From contig JAUPFV010000004.1 of NCBI GenBank assembly GCA_036936605.1, positions 94,266,334-94,330,333 on the forward strand: a DNA stretch of 64,000 nt, given 5' to 3'. Of this stretch, positions 10,189-22,241 are shown in pieces. The translations under genes and the position numbers were made by a program. Each line of letters starts with the position of its first letter. Positions within the stretch are counted from its first letter, which is position 1. The notes under the pieces were generated by a model. The model saw nothing but the letters and a program-made list of their open reading frames with translations, did not search any database and was not told where the DNA came from. This stretch comes from Limnanthes douglasii subsp. nivea (taxonomy: Eukaryota; Streptophyta; Magnoliopsida; Brassicales; Limnanthaceae).

Positions 10189-10440
10189 CTAAAGAACAAG
10201 AATAAACCGGTCCCAGGTTATTCCGGTGACCGGAGCTGCCAGCGCCACCACTGTGGCGTGGGTATAAGAGTGTACACCAAAACTGAGGCGTACACCCTTA
10301 TACCCACACCACAGTGATGGCGTAGGTAGGGTCCCTATGCCACTCGTGTGTTGTAGGTTAGGTTTCCCACGATGGCGTGTGGACCCTGTTCTTCGCCCCC
10401 GTGTGACGAAGAACACTTTCTCCATGGCAGAAGCTTGAAG
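10189..10440. repeat. GC-rich tract upstream of the PMD gene
   Basis: Third cluster of the MULE GC-rich motifs (ccactgtggcgtggg, gaggcgtacac, gatggcgtagg, gatggcgtgtgg) with a strong inverted pair: gtgggtataagagtgtac at about 10257 against the complement of gtacacccttatacccac at about 10291. An open minus-strand frame across it is probably not a protein. A 28-bp direct repeat (gcgtttttagataaataata...) occurs at 10147 and 10929. Confidence 0.6.
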
Positions 10441-11055
10441 CTTCTGCCAGATCGTTCCAACAGCCCTAAAACCCCTAAAAATACACTAGTAGCCTAACTA
10501 AACCTAACTAAACTAATTAACAACAACGAAATCAACTTACAGTAGATTTTTTCGATTCATATTCTATGGAGTAGCTCGTCGGTGGTGATGCCGTTCTGAT
10601 TGGTTCTTCAAGTACAGTTCTCCGGTGGACGTGGGGTGGCTGTGCACCTTGGAGCGGTGGGTGGCTGTTTGCAGTTGGTGTCGTCGGCTGGTTTTTGGGT
10701 GAGGGTAAGGGAGAGAGAAGATAGGTAAGGGAGAGAGAGAGGATAGGTAAGGGTAATTTTATTTTAAAATTTTTAAGTTTAGTTTAAGTTTAAATTTAAT
10801 TAAGTAGATTAAGTGTAGTTTATTTCTAATTTTGTGGTTTGATTTTAGTATTAGTTTACATTAAGTGTAGTTTTGATTTTAGTTTTATTTTTTTAAAGAG
10901 AAGATAAAGAGAAGGTAGTTTACATTTGGCGTTTTTAGATAAATAATAGCATCTACCTAACTTCACGGAGTAAATTTGACTATTTATACAATTTCGTAAG
11001 GGTATAATAGTCAAACAAAATAACTTCACAGAGTAGTTTTAAAAAAAAATTAAAA

Positions 11056-11097
11056 GCGACTTCGCGGAGAAATTTTGGTCGCTTTTGAGCAATTCCC
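11056..11097 (-). repeat. MULE right terminal inverted repeat
   Basis: Inverted partner of 4316-4358, ending agcaattccc immediately before the 9-bp target duplication. Related ACTTCRYGGAGTA motifs occur at 10960-10972, 11023-11035 and 11059-11071. Confidence 0.8.
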
Positions 11098-11444
11098 TAT
11101 AAATATATATCATGAACCAATTCCTCTTTCTGATATTTTATCTACTTTTATATTTTGAATGTTAATTAAATACCAATACACATCAAGTGGTAAACTAAAC
11201 CTCAAATAAATTCGAAAATGCCGCTCGTGCAATCTCCCAGCCCCCGCCCCTCTAGAAATCATTACTCCATGGTGATCCACACTACAGCTTTACCATCTGA
11301 CCAAACGCCCAAATTTAACCCTATCCGGTTTCTAATAGCTTTCCGGAGTCATACCCCAGTAGAAACAGTAGGAGTTAGGTTATCTTTCGTGGTTCAAAAG
11401 CTTTCAGATTTTTTGGTGTTCAACCCAACCATCTAGTTTCCTAC

Positions 11445-12290
11445 ATGATTGACGGCACAACTATTTATATTCATTTATTGGCCGATTCAGAGCAGATGGT
11501 TAATACCATCTCATCTGGCATTGGTCTAAACCGACAACAAAGATCCTGGGCTAATATAGTGGCCAAAGTTGACTCTCGAGCACCCATGAAAATTGGAAAA
11601 ACTGAGGCTTTTCAAGTTGACAACGACACTCTGGTTTTCTCCGAAGATGTACTTACCGAAGATAAAAATGAATGGACAAAATGCCTATCTGGGTATTTTT
11701 TTTTCCAAAAAACGTGCTGTATCCCATGTCCAAACATTGGTCAATCAAATCTGGAACCCTTTTGGGTCCGCAGGAGTGCAAACCTAGCCCATCAAGCCAC
11801 TACTACTTCAAGTTCTCTTCGACAGACCATGCTACCCACGTGTTAGAACAAGCCCCATGGTTCTTCAACAACCATCTAGTTTTTCATAAAAGGTGGAAAC
11901 CTATGGAATCTCTTGTGAAGGAAGCGCTCAAAGCAATCCCACTTTGGGTCAAATTCGACGGAATGCCCCATGAGCCGTGGTCGGAAAAAGGGTTAAGTAT
12001 TCTTGGGAGCTTCTTAGGAACTCCGGTCTACGTTGACAACCAAACCACCGATCACTCTCGCCTCAACTACGCCATAATCTGCATCATCAAGAAAGTGTCA
12101 TCTTCTTTCCTGTCTACTATCACCATTAAATGCCTTGGAAAGGATCATATCATTTAAGTCGAGTTTCAAGGCCTTCGTACCATCTGCACCCGCTGCTTCT
12201 CTTTCGGTCGTGCGATCGCTGTGTGTTTCCATCCAGCTGACCCTCCATCCTCACTCAAACATCTTCGTATGCGGGGCAATGAGCCAATGA
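11445..12290 (+). pseudogene. LINE B1 ORF1 (DUF4283-type RNA-binding protein) remnant
   Basis: Pieces in several frames match ORF1 of copy B2: SRAPMKIGKTEAFQVDND, then after a frameshift near 11690 the DUF4283-like core (APWFFNNHLVFHKRWKPMES, PLWVKFDGMPHE, LGTPVYVDNQT) and, past a TAA at about 12156 where B2 has CAA, the zinc-knuckle region (TICTRCFSFG). In L1 elements this protein packages the element RNA. The knuckle's His is replaced (FGRA where B2 has FGHA). Confidence 0.7.
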
Positions 12291-12584
12291 TGGAAGCCAT
12301 CCCCTTACATTGCCTTATCGGATTCCAGCACTAGCGATTCTGCATCCCCATCGCTAGAGAACCTCTGCCAATTGACGAACATGAATCAATGGTCCAAGAG
12401 CCTGGTCATTGCAAGTAACAGCTCCGCTGCAGCTCAGATCGGACACAACAATGGAGAACCTCATCCACATATATTACTTCTCTAAGACCTCCAACTGCAA
12501 CTTCTGCAGCTGTTTCAAGTATGTTTGGGGACATCCCTAGGTTGTATTAGTCTTTCTTGACTTTAATCCTATAAATCATATTTA

Positions 12585-15500
12585 ATAAAAATTGCTAGTT
12601 GGAATGTTAGAGGTCTTAATGACCCTGTGCGCCAGAAGGATGTCAGCGACTTTGTTTTTTCTAACAGCATTAATGCCATCTGCCTGTTGGAGAACAAAGT
12701 TAATTTAAACAATGTCCTCTCCATCATGAACTCCATGTTGCCCTATTGTTCATTCCTTACAAACCACAAGTGTCACCATCTTGGACGAATCTGGCTTGCT
12801 TGGAACCCAAGCGTCTATAATATCACTTTAAGAAATAACTCTGACCAGACTTTACACTGTAAGTTGAACTGGACTTCCCGTAACATCACCTTCCATCTTA
12901 CCTCGATTTATGGTTTCAATGAGCCTTCTGACCGTCTTCCCCTTTGGAGTAACCTCTGCTCTATAGCTCAGACCTTGAATTCCACCCCTTGGATTGTTAT
13001 TGGGGACATTAATGCTATCCGAAGCCCCCACGAAAAATATAATCCTCACTCCAGGTGGAACAGTTTCATCGCTTCATTCAATGAGTGTTTCCATAACTGT
13101 AACCTCAGCGACCTATGTTCCTATGGGTTCCAATTTTCTTGGTATAACCGCCAAGTTGACAATCCTATTTCCTCAAGGATTAATAGGGCCCTGGTTAATG
13201 ACTTGTGGGATGAATCCTTCCCGAACTCCTTTGTCCACTATGATCTCCTTCGCAGCTCTGACCACACTCCTTTAATTCATCATCTTACAACCCCTTTTCT
13301 CCCCAAACCTAAACCCTTTAAGTAATTCAATATGTGGAAGTACCACCCGAGTTTTAAACCTGTTTTCAACTAGTTGGAACCTGCCTTGCGATGAGAGACC
13401 TATGAGTGCCATTGTTCTCAAGCTTACAAGAATTATCCCTTCACTCGATTCCATTAATAAAAAGGGAGTATAGCGACATTAGACAAAGAGTTGAGGATGC
13501 CCAAGTCACCCTTGCCTCAGCTCACCAAAACCTATCTCTAAATCCCATGGATAGATCCCTTGTGTCTACTGAAAGAGATGCGACCAATTCTTACATTTTC
13601 TTTAGCCGTGTTGAGGAGTCCTTCCTTAAGTAGAATGGTATAGAGTCTAGGCTCAAGCTTGGGGACAAGAACTCCAAATTCTTCCACAAGAGTATACGCG
13701 CCGGGATCCTAATCGCATCTCAAGCCTTATCCACTCCTCTATTCCCTCCGAATTTAGGACGATATGACCAAGACTATTTTAGATGAGGAGATCAAAACTA
13801 CCTTATTTGCTATTAATAGTGACAAACCCATGACCCTGATGGTTTTAGCGCAGGGTTTTTCAAATCCTGTTGGCCTACTGTGGGCCCGGATATTTGTGCT
13901 GCGGTTAAGTACTTTTTCTCCAAAGGCCAAATGAACCCCAACTGAAACAAAACCCTTATCGCTCTTATCCCTACAACTGATTCACCCTCATCCCTTCAGA
14001 CTATCGACCCATATCGTGTTGCAACATCACTTACAAAATCATATCCAAAATTATTGCCAATAGAATCAAGCTCGTCCTCCCATCGCTTATTGACCCCTCC
14101 TAGTCCGCATTTGTGCCTGGGCGTTCCATCTCCAATAACATTCTCCTGACCCAGAACCTCCTCCATGACTATTAGACTAATCGTAAAGGCTCTAGATGTG
14201 CTCTTAAAATTGACCTCATGAAAGCCTTTGATAACATAAGATGGAGGTCATCCTTGATATCCTCGATACTATGAGCTTTCATTTGATCATGATCAACTGG
14301 ATCATTCAATGCATCACCACCCCCTTTTTCTCCGTCTGCATCAATGGTAAGCCTTCTGGCTTCTTTCAGGGGGCCAAGGGTCTCTGACAAGGGGACCCTC
14401 TCTCCCCATACCTCTTTGTTTTTGTTATATAGGTCCTCATAAGTATTCTTCAGGAAAAGAGTAAAGACCCCTCCTTCGGCTTCCACTGGAAATGCCACAA
14501 GCTAAAAATCATCAATTTGTGCTTCACAGACGACCTTATGATCTTCTCCAGAGCCAACCCCCATTCTATCAGCCTTATTCGAGATGGCCTTCTTGAACTC
14601 GCGACTGTTCCCGTGCTCCTTATTAACCTCGCCAAAATCCAGATCTTCTTTTCTGGAGTTGCGTCTAAGACCAAATCTTCCATCCACAACCTTCTTGGGT
14701 TCAACGAGGGAACTCTCCCCATCCATTACCTTGGAGTCCCCATCATCACATCGAGGCTCTCTTACAACGACTGCAAACCATTTTTCCACAAGATCACCAA
14801 CTGTATTAATTCTTGGACTTCCAAGCATCTCTCATATGCGGGTCGCCTACAACTCATTACCTCGGTGCTCTTCGCGAGCCAGGTTTATTGGTCCTCCATT
14901 TTTATCCTTCCGCTTCGTGTTCTCAACGAGCTCGCTCAACTTCTCCGTCACTTTCTCTGGTCTAGCTCAGAAATGAAGATTACAGGTGCTACGATTGCTT
15001 GGGAGAAAGTCACTTTTCCCAAAGAAGAGGGCGACCTTGGGATCCTAAATCTCAAAATTTGGAATCAAGCGGCTGCCCTTAAGATATTCTGGTCCATTCT
15101 TACCAATAACAAGAATTCTATTTGGACACAACGGATTATTGAGGAAAGAATCAAGAATAACAGCATCTGGTCCCTTTCCTCCCCCGCTAGTACTAGTTGG
15201 AGTTGAAGAAAAATCCCCAGGATTAGGAATCTTGCTTCGCTGCTCTACAAGGTTATCATCGGAAATGACACTGCCACCTCCGTCTAGAAGGACCTCTGGC
15301 TCTTCCCAACCTCCCTCGTTAATTGCTTTGGCCCTAGCATTTTAAACCTAGCTCGTCTCAGAAATATTAGAAAAGTTGCTGACTTGCTCAGAGATGGTAG
15401 GTGGACATGGCCCTCGCATGCGATACCCTTTAACAGACGGTTGCGTTCTCACCTTGTGAAAATCACCACTGCCTTGAATAGCCCCCCCTTCCAGCCACAA

Positions 15501-16066
15501 CTGATGACGATGCTTTTCTCTGGATCCCTACTATCTCTCAGCCACTATTCACTATCAAAAGCACCTACGAAGCCCTCATACCCCATCGCCCAAAATGGTT
15601 TGGGCCAATCTAGTCTAGCATAAATACTCAATCCCTATGCACTCCTTTATCGCTTGGATGACCATCCACAACAAGCTCTCTACCCGTGACAAGCTTTTGG
15701 CTTGAGGCTTTGACACTTCACCTGCCTATGTCTTATGCTCCGAGGGCCCGGAGTTCCTCGAGAATCTTCTTGTTCTCTGCCCCTACTCGAGCTCTATCTG
15801 GGAGGTACTTGCCTTCAAACTCCTCCTTCCAGCCCCCTCCCGCTTGGGATAGTTGGCTGGCTGGGGCCAACGCTTGGAACTCCTCATCAAATGGATGGAA
15901 CTATGTTCGAAGGATCGCTTTCTGCTCTAAAATCTACTACATTTGGAAAGAAAAAAACGACAGAAAATTCAGTAGCACGATGCCTCCTTATTCTAGCATT
16001 GCCCATCACGTTATCTCGGATCTCAGATACCGCCTAAAAGGCATTAAGCTGAAATTTCCTTTGTAA
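12585..16066 (+). pseudogene. LINE B1 ORF2 (endonuclease, reverse transcriptase, zf-RVT)
   Basis: The ORF2 start codon present in copy B2 is ATA here (12585-12587). The apurinic-type endonuclease runs to about 13325, with WNVRGLND, IVIGDINA and SSDHTP. The reverse transcriptase follows in several frames: a GPD block near 13830, a Lys-rich palm start near 14205, a QGDPLSP-like box near 14390 with TGA just before it, and LCFTDDLMIF (catalytic Asp-Asp retained) at about 14519. A 229-aa open piece (14517-15206) covers thumb and connection. The zf-RVT region and tail reach 16066. At least eight nonsense changes separate these pieces. Confidence 0.8.
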
Positions 16067-17012
16067 TTTATATATCACTCTGTTGTTTTACCTTTGTAGC
16101 CTCTGACGGTGTTGTTTTATGCACGGAGGCCATAATTCTCCCAGAACAATTATAAATTCCTTTCATTAATATATTTTACAACTTTTAATACAAAAAAACC
16201 CTCAAATGCTGTTTCTATTTAAGGGTTAAGAGAATCCAAATATGTTACGTCAGATTATGTCATATTTAACGATATATTATAGTTTTCTAATATTTCTATT
16301 AAAAAATAATTTGTATGTTTTAGTTTTGTCTAATAAAGTGAATTAAAATATTTATATTATTGATAAATTATTTAAAATATTTATTTGATTTTTTATATAT
16401 ATTTTAATTCTTTTTTTTTCTTCAACTTGAACTTTATTAAAAGTTTGGGAGTCAAATTACAAGAATTGAAAATTTATGGCTTATAATGCAATCTTTAGAC
16501 CTAACCCAGAACAACATTTTGAATTAGTTTAAAGCGCCAACAAAAAACGAAAGAACAGATCTACCGCTTCACCATAGAGCTCGAACAAATCTTTAGATAT
16601 AAGAAATTTTTTCAGTCAGCCATAGATCCGCTAAGAATTAGCTTAAGTTCGAATCAAAATCTTTGAAGATTATCGTTTAGCAGAATCATAGAACATGAAG
16701 GCTAACAGTATCAGGGAATAGGAGAAGAGAAGAAGACCAACTCCTGAGACCTTCATCTTCAATAACCAAACTGGATAAGGTTAGTTACTCTATATCTTCA
16801 ATCCTAATATACCCAGTACCAAGACTTTCAAGTAGGTTGATAGTCTTGAGTTTATTAAGAACTTGTGTGTTGTTGAAGTATGAATTTTGGCCTATGCTTA
16901 GTGTGTTTTTGGCGATCCAGTCAGCAACAATATTCTGCTTTCGATAAATATGGCTGATATGCATTGTTGACTTGATTAGGGTTCTACAACATTAAACAAT
17001 GGGTTCAAATAA

Positions 17013-19656
17013 CTAAGGAGAATTCCCTCTTAGTAACATTTCAGTAAGAATCGATGAATCTGTTTCAATATCCAGCAAATTAATTCCTTTAGAGTGACAA
17101 AAGAGTAGACCATCCAACAATGCTCTACATTTAGCCACTATAGGTGTTTGTTTGCCATATAGTCTGCCATAACCAGCCACAATATCACCATACTGATCTC
17201 TAATCAATCCACCTCCACTGGCTTCACCAGTGTTGCTGCTAGATCCATTTGTGTTTAATTTGTATATGTTAGCTTTAGGTAGATACCATTTTAAAGATAG
17301 TGCTAATATAGGCTTTGATAAATGATTTATGCATCCTAGATGGTAAGCATTATACGATTTATTGGCCCAATGTTTTCTTTTCAACAAATTTGGCCCAATC
17401 TATTATTCTGTATAGTTGTGCCCAGATATTGAATAGGTAAATAAGTGTTACTGAAACCCAAGATTCTTTCCAATCTTTGAATTCTTGAACTAATAATCAC
17501 ATAAGGCATATAAAATTTGTTTTTTCTTTATTGATTGCATGTTGTGATATCTCTTGGTAACGTGTCAGGAAATAGTTGAATTTGATGATTGAAGAAGCAT
17601 TACCATTGCAGAAGATGATAAAAATTATCTAAAAAAGCCAAGAAAGGTACACAACTATTCCCCTCTTTTTTATATAATGGAAATGTCTTGATTAGCCATC
17701 TGTTTGATGCCTCTTACCAAATATTCTTTAGCCATAATAAAAATATTGAGAGACAACGGGTCTCCCTGTCTTAAACCCTTCATTGACTTAAAGAATCCTT
17801 TGAGATAACCATTAAAAATGATAAAAGAATGTATATTACTGATGTTCCCTGCAAATTAAGTCATAGAACTGATTATTAAACCCAAAATCCTCAAGGATCA
17901 GGATAAACTTGTGAGAGATTCTGTTAAATGCTTTTGACATATCCAGTTTCGTTAGAATATTATTGCCCATAGTTTTATAGTTCAAATCATAAGAGAGCTC
18001 TCGTGTAATGAGAATGTTTTCATGAATACTCATATTTTTGACAAAATCCAATTGTTCTTCAGATATAATCCCAGGTAGAAGAGAAGTCATTCTATTGTTT
18101 ATGACTTTTGAGATAATTTTGTTCAGCGTAGTGGATAAGCTAATAGGTCGAAAATTCTTCCAACTTTTTGAAGATTCAATCTTAGCTATTAGGTAGATTG
18201 AGGTAGCGTGCATCCCAGTAGGTATGTGGCTGCCTCTGAAGATATCTCTAATTGCTTCACAAAGGTCATTTTTTTTATTGTAGTCCAACAAATTTTAAAG
18301 AATCTTTCATTGTATCCATCTGGACCAGTTGCACCATCCATATTAAGAGAGTTTATGGTGTTTAAAATTTAAGCATTGTTAGGAGAAGCCATCATCAATA
18401 TGTTATCTTCACCTGTGACTAGATTTGTGATTATATTAAGCAAATCATTCTCTTTCTTTTGATCAGGAGGCTCTACCAGCAAGGCTTTGAAGTATTTTTC
18501 AGTAGCGTACCCAATAGAAGACCGATCTTCAAGCTAAGCACTCTCATCCCAGATTATAATCTATTTTTTTGATTCTTTTTTTTAACAAAATTATAAAATG
18601 AAGCAGTATTCTTATCATAAGCCATTTAGAGTTGGATTTTTGATCCCAGTAACACTCTTCTATAGCCAATAACTTTAAGTGATGGGCTTTAGATTTATCC
18701 AGAAGTATCTTGTCAGCAATAGATTTAGAGAGCTGGTAATTGGCTTTATGATAGTTTATTTCATCTTCAATTTTCTCTAGAGAGTAAAAAACATTCCCAA
18801 AAGTAATTCTATTCCACTGCTTGGGGCAAGTTTTTAGTCTTTTCAGTTTTAGCCAGAAAACTTGAATATGATTACCTTGAATTTCAGAATTCCAGTTTAT
18901 CTCAATCATTTTTAGAAAGTCCTTGTGTCTAGCCCACATATTAAGAAATTTAAAGGAGGATTTGATCTGACATTTGTTGATATTTAGGGAAATGAAAATA
19001 CAAGCATGATGTGAGCATGTCTTTGTAAGATGCTTAACAAAGATGTTGTCAAAGTGGTTCAACCATGCTGTGTTATAGAGTACCTAATCTAATAGTTTCC
19101 AATTTCGACCATTAGACCATGTATATTTTGATCCAATAAATCCAACATCAGTTAGATGACAATCTATCAGCATGTTACCAAGTTCATCCATACTTTTCAG
19201 ACATGTTGTAGAGCACGAGAGCTGTTCATTAGGATGCATAATTGCATTAAAATCACCAAGAATCATCCATTCATAAAATCCATCATTAATAGACCTAATA
19301 TTATCCCAGAGAATTGTTCTTTGAGACCTATTGCATTTCCCATATACAACCGTTACTCTGAATGTCTTGTCTAGTGTATTGTGCTTAACAATAAGATGGA
19401 GCATTTGTTCTTCATTAGCTAGAATATTAACAATGAAATCAAAACTACCCATAACCCAGATCTTGTTATTTACATTTCCAGTAAGCCATTGATAACCCAG
19501 CTTCTTTGAGATAGTTTCCATTTTAGATTGAGAGACCATTGGTTCTTGCAGAGCCACGAAGCTTGATTTTTCAAATATTTTCAGTGATTTAAGCCTTATC
19601 AAAGTCTCTTTCTTCCCTAATCCCCTGCCATTCCAGTTGATTATAGATATAAACAT
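17013..19656 (-). pseudogene. LINE ORF2: endonuclease, reverse transcriptase, RNase H
   Basis: From Met at 19656 the endonuclease shows WNGRGLGKK, LQEPM, VVYGKCN, LGDFNAI and KYTWSNG. The usual C-terminal SDH box reads SHH in the next piece (19062-18544). The reverse transcriptase (18291-17836) has a NFRPISL-like block and LDMSKAFNRISH (first catalytic Asp), then MKGLRQGDPLS near 17780. The FADD box is degraded (AFLDN, near 17616). The C-terminal RNase H (17387-17013) has LNTNGSS, where the first Asp is replaced by Asn, CRALLDGLL and ETDSSIL. Several stops and frame changes separate the pieces, so no active enzyme is expected. Confidence 0.8.
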
Positions 19657-20389
19657 TTGGATGAGTTGTTTGAAGGTTTGGAATCACCCTTCATATGCCT
19701 AAATTTGGAAGATATAGGGTGTTTACAGATTCAACCTTTTTGGTATCCTAGCTTTTCTCTTTTCAAACTTTTTAAATTCTATATTCTTGTCTATCTTACG
19801 AGGAAAATTTGGTAAGCTCCCAATATTTTCTTTATTTCAGGATTGGGATTCATCAGAAGGTAACACATTGTCTTTGATCGATGAAAATATTTCCTCTTTT
19901 TTAATAATTCTTAATGTCTCTATGATTTCAGGGTCATTGGCTTTGATTGGGCCAATACCCGAGTTAATATATGAACGATAATTGTTTGAAGATATTCTGA
20001 CAGGTTTAATATTAGAGTCTCTGGGATCTTCACTATCTTTACGAGCTATATGTTTTACTGATATTGATGTGATTTTGAACAGATTGAAGATATTAGGACT
20101 GATCAGATGAATTCTTGATAATAATAGATTTCCGTCTGTCTTGTATTGTTACTTGAAGATGCTTTAACTTTTGTGAGGTAACATTGCCAATAGTTCTTTG
20201 TGTTCTTTTTGCTGATTCATTTTTATGAATTTATTTAAAGTAGGCCCATGGTGATGACATTTATGGAAATAGTTAGGCATAGAATTGTATAATATGTCTT
20301 GTCAGAAGCGTTATTCCTTGCCAAAAAAAACCCAGATTTTTTCCTGGAGAATTTTTTAGAGATCCATTTCAATCCAGATTTTACAACAA

Positions 20390-21110
20390 TTGAACTGGGC
20401 TTTGTTTCTGGGAGAAATCCATACCGATAATGGACTGCCTATAGATTTACCAATCAATCACCCTTAGAGTATTCTCATTGAACATATAATCAAGTAAAGT
20501 AGGTAGTGTAATCCATACCAGAGATATTGGACATTCATAATTCGGGTTGAAAAATGGAGTCCACTTCAACAATCTCATTGTTTTGTTTCCAACTGCCCAT
20601 ACATTACGTTTCCAAATTCTCTTTATGTCTTCTTGGAATGAAAACTCAATGAATACCAGTGAAGTTGAAATTTTCCATGAACTGCATAATTATTTCCAGC
20701 GTAGGCTTTCCTGAAGTAAATTTCCCACTAAAGTTTTTTTTTGCAATAGCCTCTAACTTATCTTTGTCTTTCAGATCAAAATTAATAGCAATTTGTTCAT
20801 CCTTGTTCCAGATTGTGTAACGGTCATAAATAACATTCATCATCTCATTTCTTGTAAATAGATCATCATACGAATTCTGGTTAGTATTTGTTAAATGCAT
20901 ATTTGAATCAAAAGTAGGACTGTTTCTAATATTGGTGATGTTTCCAGGGATCAAGAGAGATTGATTCTTGAGATTAGACTACCGATTCAAATTCAGAGCT
21001 TGATTCCCAGAAACCAGAGGAGGGTAATCAGATAGCGATGGATTTGGTTCATAGCTTGGATATGGAGCAGATTTCAAAGACGAAGGTGATAAGAATTCAC
21101 CATCTTCCAT
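20390..21110 (-). pseudogene. LINE ORF1 (DUF4283-type) remnant
   Basis: A Met at 21110 opens MEDGEFLSPSSLKSAPYPSY. It is interrupted by one TAG near 20980 and then open as 20954-20646, ending with a GKPTLEIIMQFMENFNFTGIH segment typical of the start of a DUF4283 domain. The next frame continues with RLLKWTPFFNPNYECPI and VWITLPTLLDYMF, matching the middle of that domain. This is the nucleic-acid-binding ORF1 of plant L1 elements. No zinc knuckle was identified further down. Confidence 0.65.
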
Positions 21111-21859
21111 CTTTGTAGGCAAGCTGTTCCGATCTAATGAGAGGAACTTTGACAAAAATTACTTCAAGACTTTGTTTTTTGGAGGAAGAAACAAAGTCCA
21201 ATTTTTTCTAATTTTCTATTTATATATTTTAATTAATAGTTTATTAAAATTTTAAAATTATTGAAATCTTTAAAATTATCAACTATGATATATTTAAAAT
21301 AATTTATTATATATTTTTATTATATCTTAATTTTTTTTTATCAATCTTAATTTTATTGAATATTTTTTTTTATCAAGTTAATCAATTTTTTTATTTACAT
21401 TTAAATAAAAATATATATTATTATTTGTCATAGAATTAAAATTGATAATTTTGGACAATCCCGATTTGTTTTTTAATATTACTATTTTTTCACAAATTTA
21501 AAACAAAAATATAACATTAAAAAATCTAAATAATTATATATTTTTATTTTCTTTATATATTCAACAAATTTGTATTTTTCTTTCTTTCAAATTTTTGTTT
21601 ATTTTTGTTTATATCTTTATTTTTGTTATACCAAACATTAAAAAAGGAAAACCAAATCCAAAACACACCAAAATTAGCCAAAATACTAGAAGAAAATTCA
21701 AGGATTACCAGAAACACGACCCAAATACTCCTGATAAATTAACGTTATAAATAACAAATCTGTTCAGAAATGGATTAGAAAAGCAACCAACTCAAATGAG
21801 TTCTAATAACTTCTTAATTGGCTTCAAACTTAGCAATGAAAATTACCATTTGTGGGTAT

Positions 21860-22238
21860 TGGTTTGGTTTATTTTGGGCTGGGGGTAATTTTGTAAAGTG
21901 TTTTGCCAAGTATTTTGAGTATTAAGTGTTTGGTATAAAGTAGTGAAAGATTTGAGCAGTCTGGTTGTATTAAATGTTCATTACTCTCATTAATGAAAGT
22001 AGTTGGGGTATTTATACCCTTAATTAAGGACCCATGGGCTTACAGGTTAAATTATGAAACCGAGTCAAGTTTAAAGACCCATTAATCTTTTAAGCTGATT
22101 AGCACATAGCTTAGTTAAAAGGTGTTTAGGTGTTTTTTTACTCCTGTCCTGTCCGGGTAGTTTAGTGATACGTTTATGTCTAAATTGCCCTTGTCCGGAT
22201 AACACAATGACCTGTGACTGGATAATCCGAACTCATCA
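21860..22238 (-). repeat. Gypsy-1 LTR (3' LTR)
   Basis: 379 bp, starting tggtttgg and ending catca on the plus strand. Partner at 32680-33058, about 93% identical by eye. The adjacent inner side carries the purine tract. Confidence 0.9.
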
Positions 22239-22241
22239 GTA

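Larger units (their letters stand above)
4307..11106 (+). mobile_element. Complete MULE with transposase, OTU, PMD and SANT-like genes
   Basis: The element occupies 4316-11097 (6,782 bp). Its ends are imperfect inverted repeats (GGAAATTGCT... at left, the complement GGGAATTGCT... at right). It is flanked directly by an identical 9-bp duplication, tataaatat, at 4307-4315 and 11098-11106, the duplication length typical of Mutator elements. On the plus strand are a MULE transposase (4901-7130) and an OTU-like protease (7139-7745). On the minus strand, converging on them, are a plant mobile domain gene (10082-9103) and a small SANT/Myb-like gene (9004-8589). The layout resembles maize MuDR, with two converging genes read inward from each TIR, but the second slot holds different genes. 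The transposase, protease and PMD genes carry inactivating changes, so this copy is not autonomous now. Confidence 0.85.
11208..16199 (+). mobile_element. L1-type LINE copy B1, 5'-truncated and degraded
   Basis: Same family and orientation as the LINE at 43899-50795. It contains remnants of ORF1 and ORF2 in the right order and ends in a short A-run (about 16192-16198). An 8-bp candidate target duplication, cctcaaat, lies at 11200-11207 and 16200-16207. The long pyrimidine-rich 5' leader of copy B2 is missing, consistent with 5' truncation. Many stops and frameshifts are present. It inserted about 100 bp to the right of the MULE. Confidence 0.75.
16396..21234 (-). mobile_element. Near full-length L1-type LINE with 14-bp target duplication
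   Basis: The element spans 16410-21220 on the minus strand (4.8 kb). It is flanked by an identical 14-bp sequence, tatatattttaatt, at 16396-16409 and 21221-21234. The A-tail, seen as a T-run at 16411-16419, abuts the left copy as expected for a LINE 3' end. ORF1 begins near 21110 and ORF2 at 19656. The flanks are AT-rich, but an exact match at both predicted ends is persuasive. It is the most complete minus-strand LINE here, though both ORFs carry stops. Confidence 0.8.

Noticed and set aside
10189..10425. 78-codon minus-strand frame upstream of the PMD gene
   Set aside because: Reads through the GC-rich palindromic tract; no resemblance to PMD N-termini.
14172..14828. Three minus-strand frames over LINE B1
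   Set aside because: They lie opposite the reverse transcriptase and have no domain of their own.
21235..21795. Search for the copia 5' LTR
   Set aside because: No sequence resembling 37098-37397 was found; only AT-rich DNA and a short leader before the gag Met.
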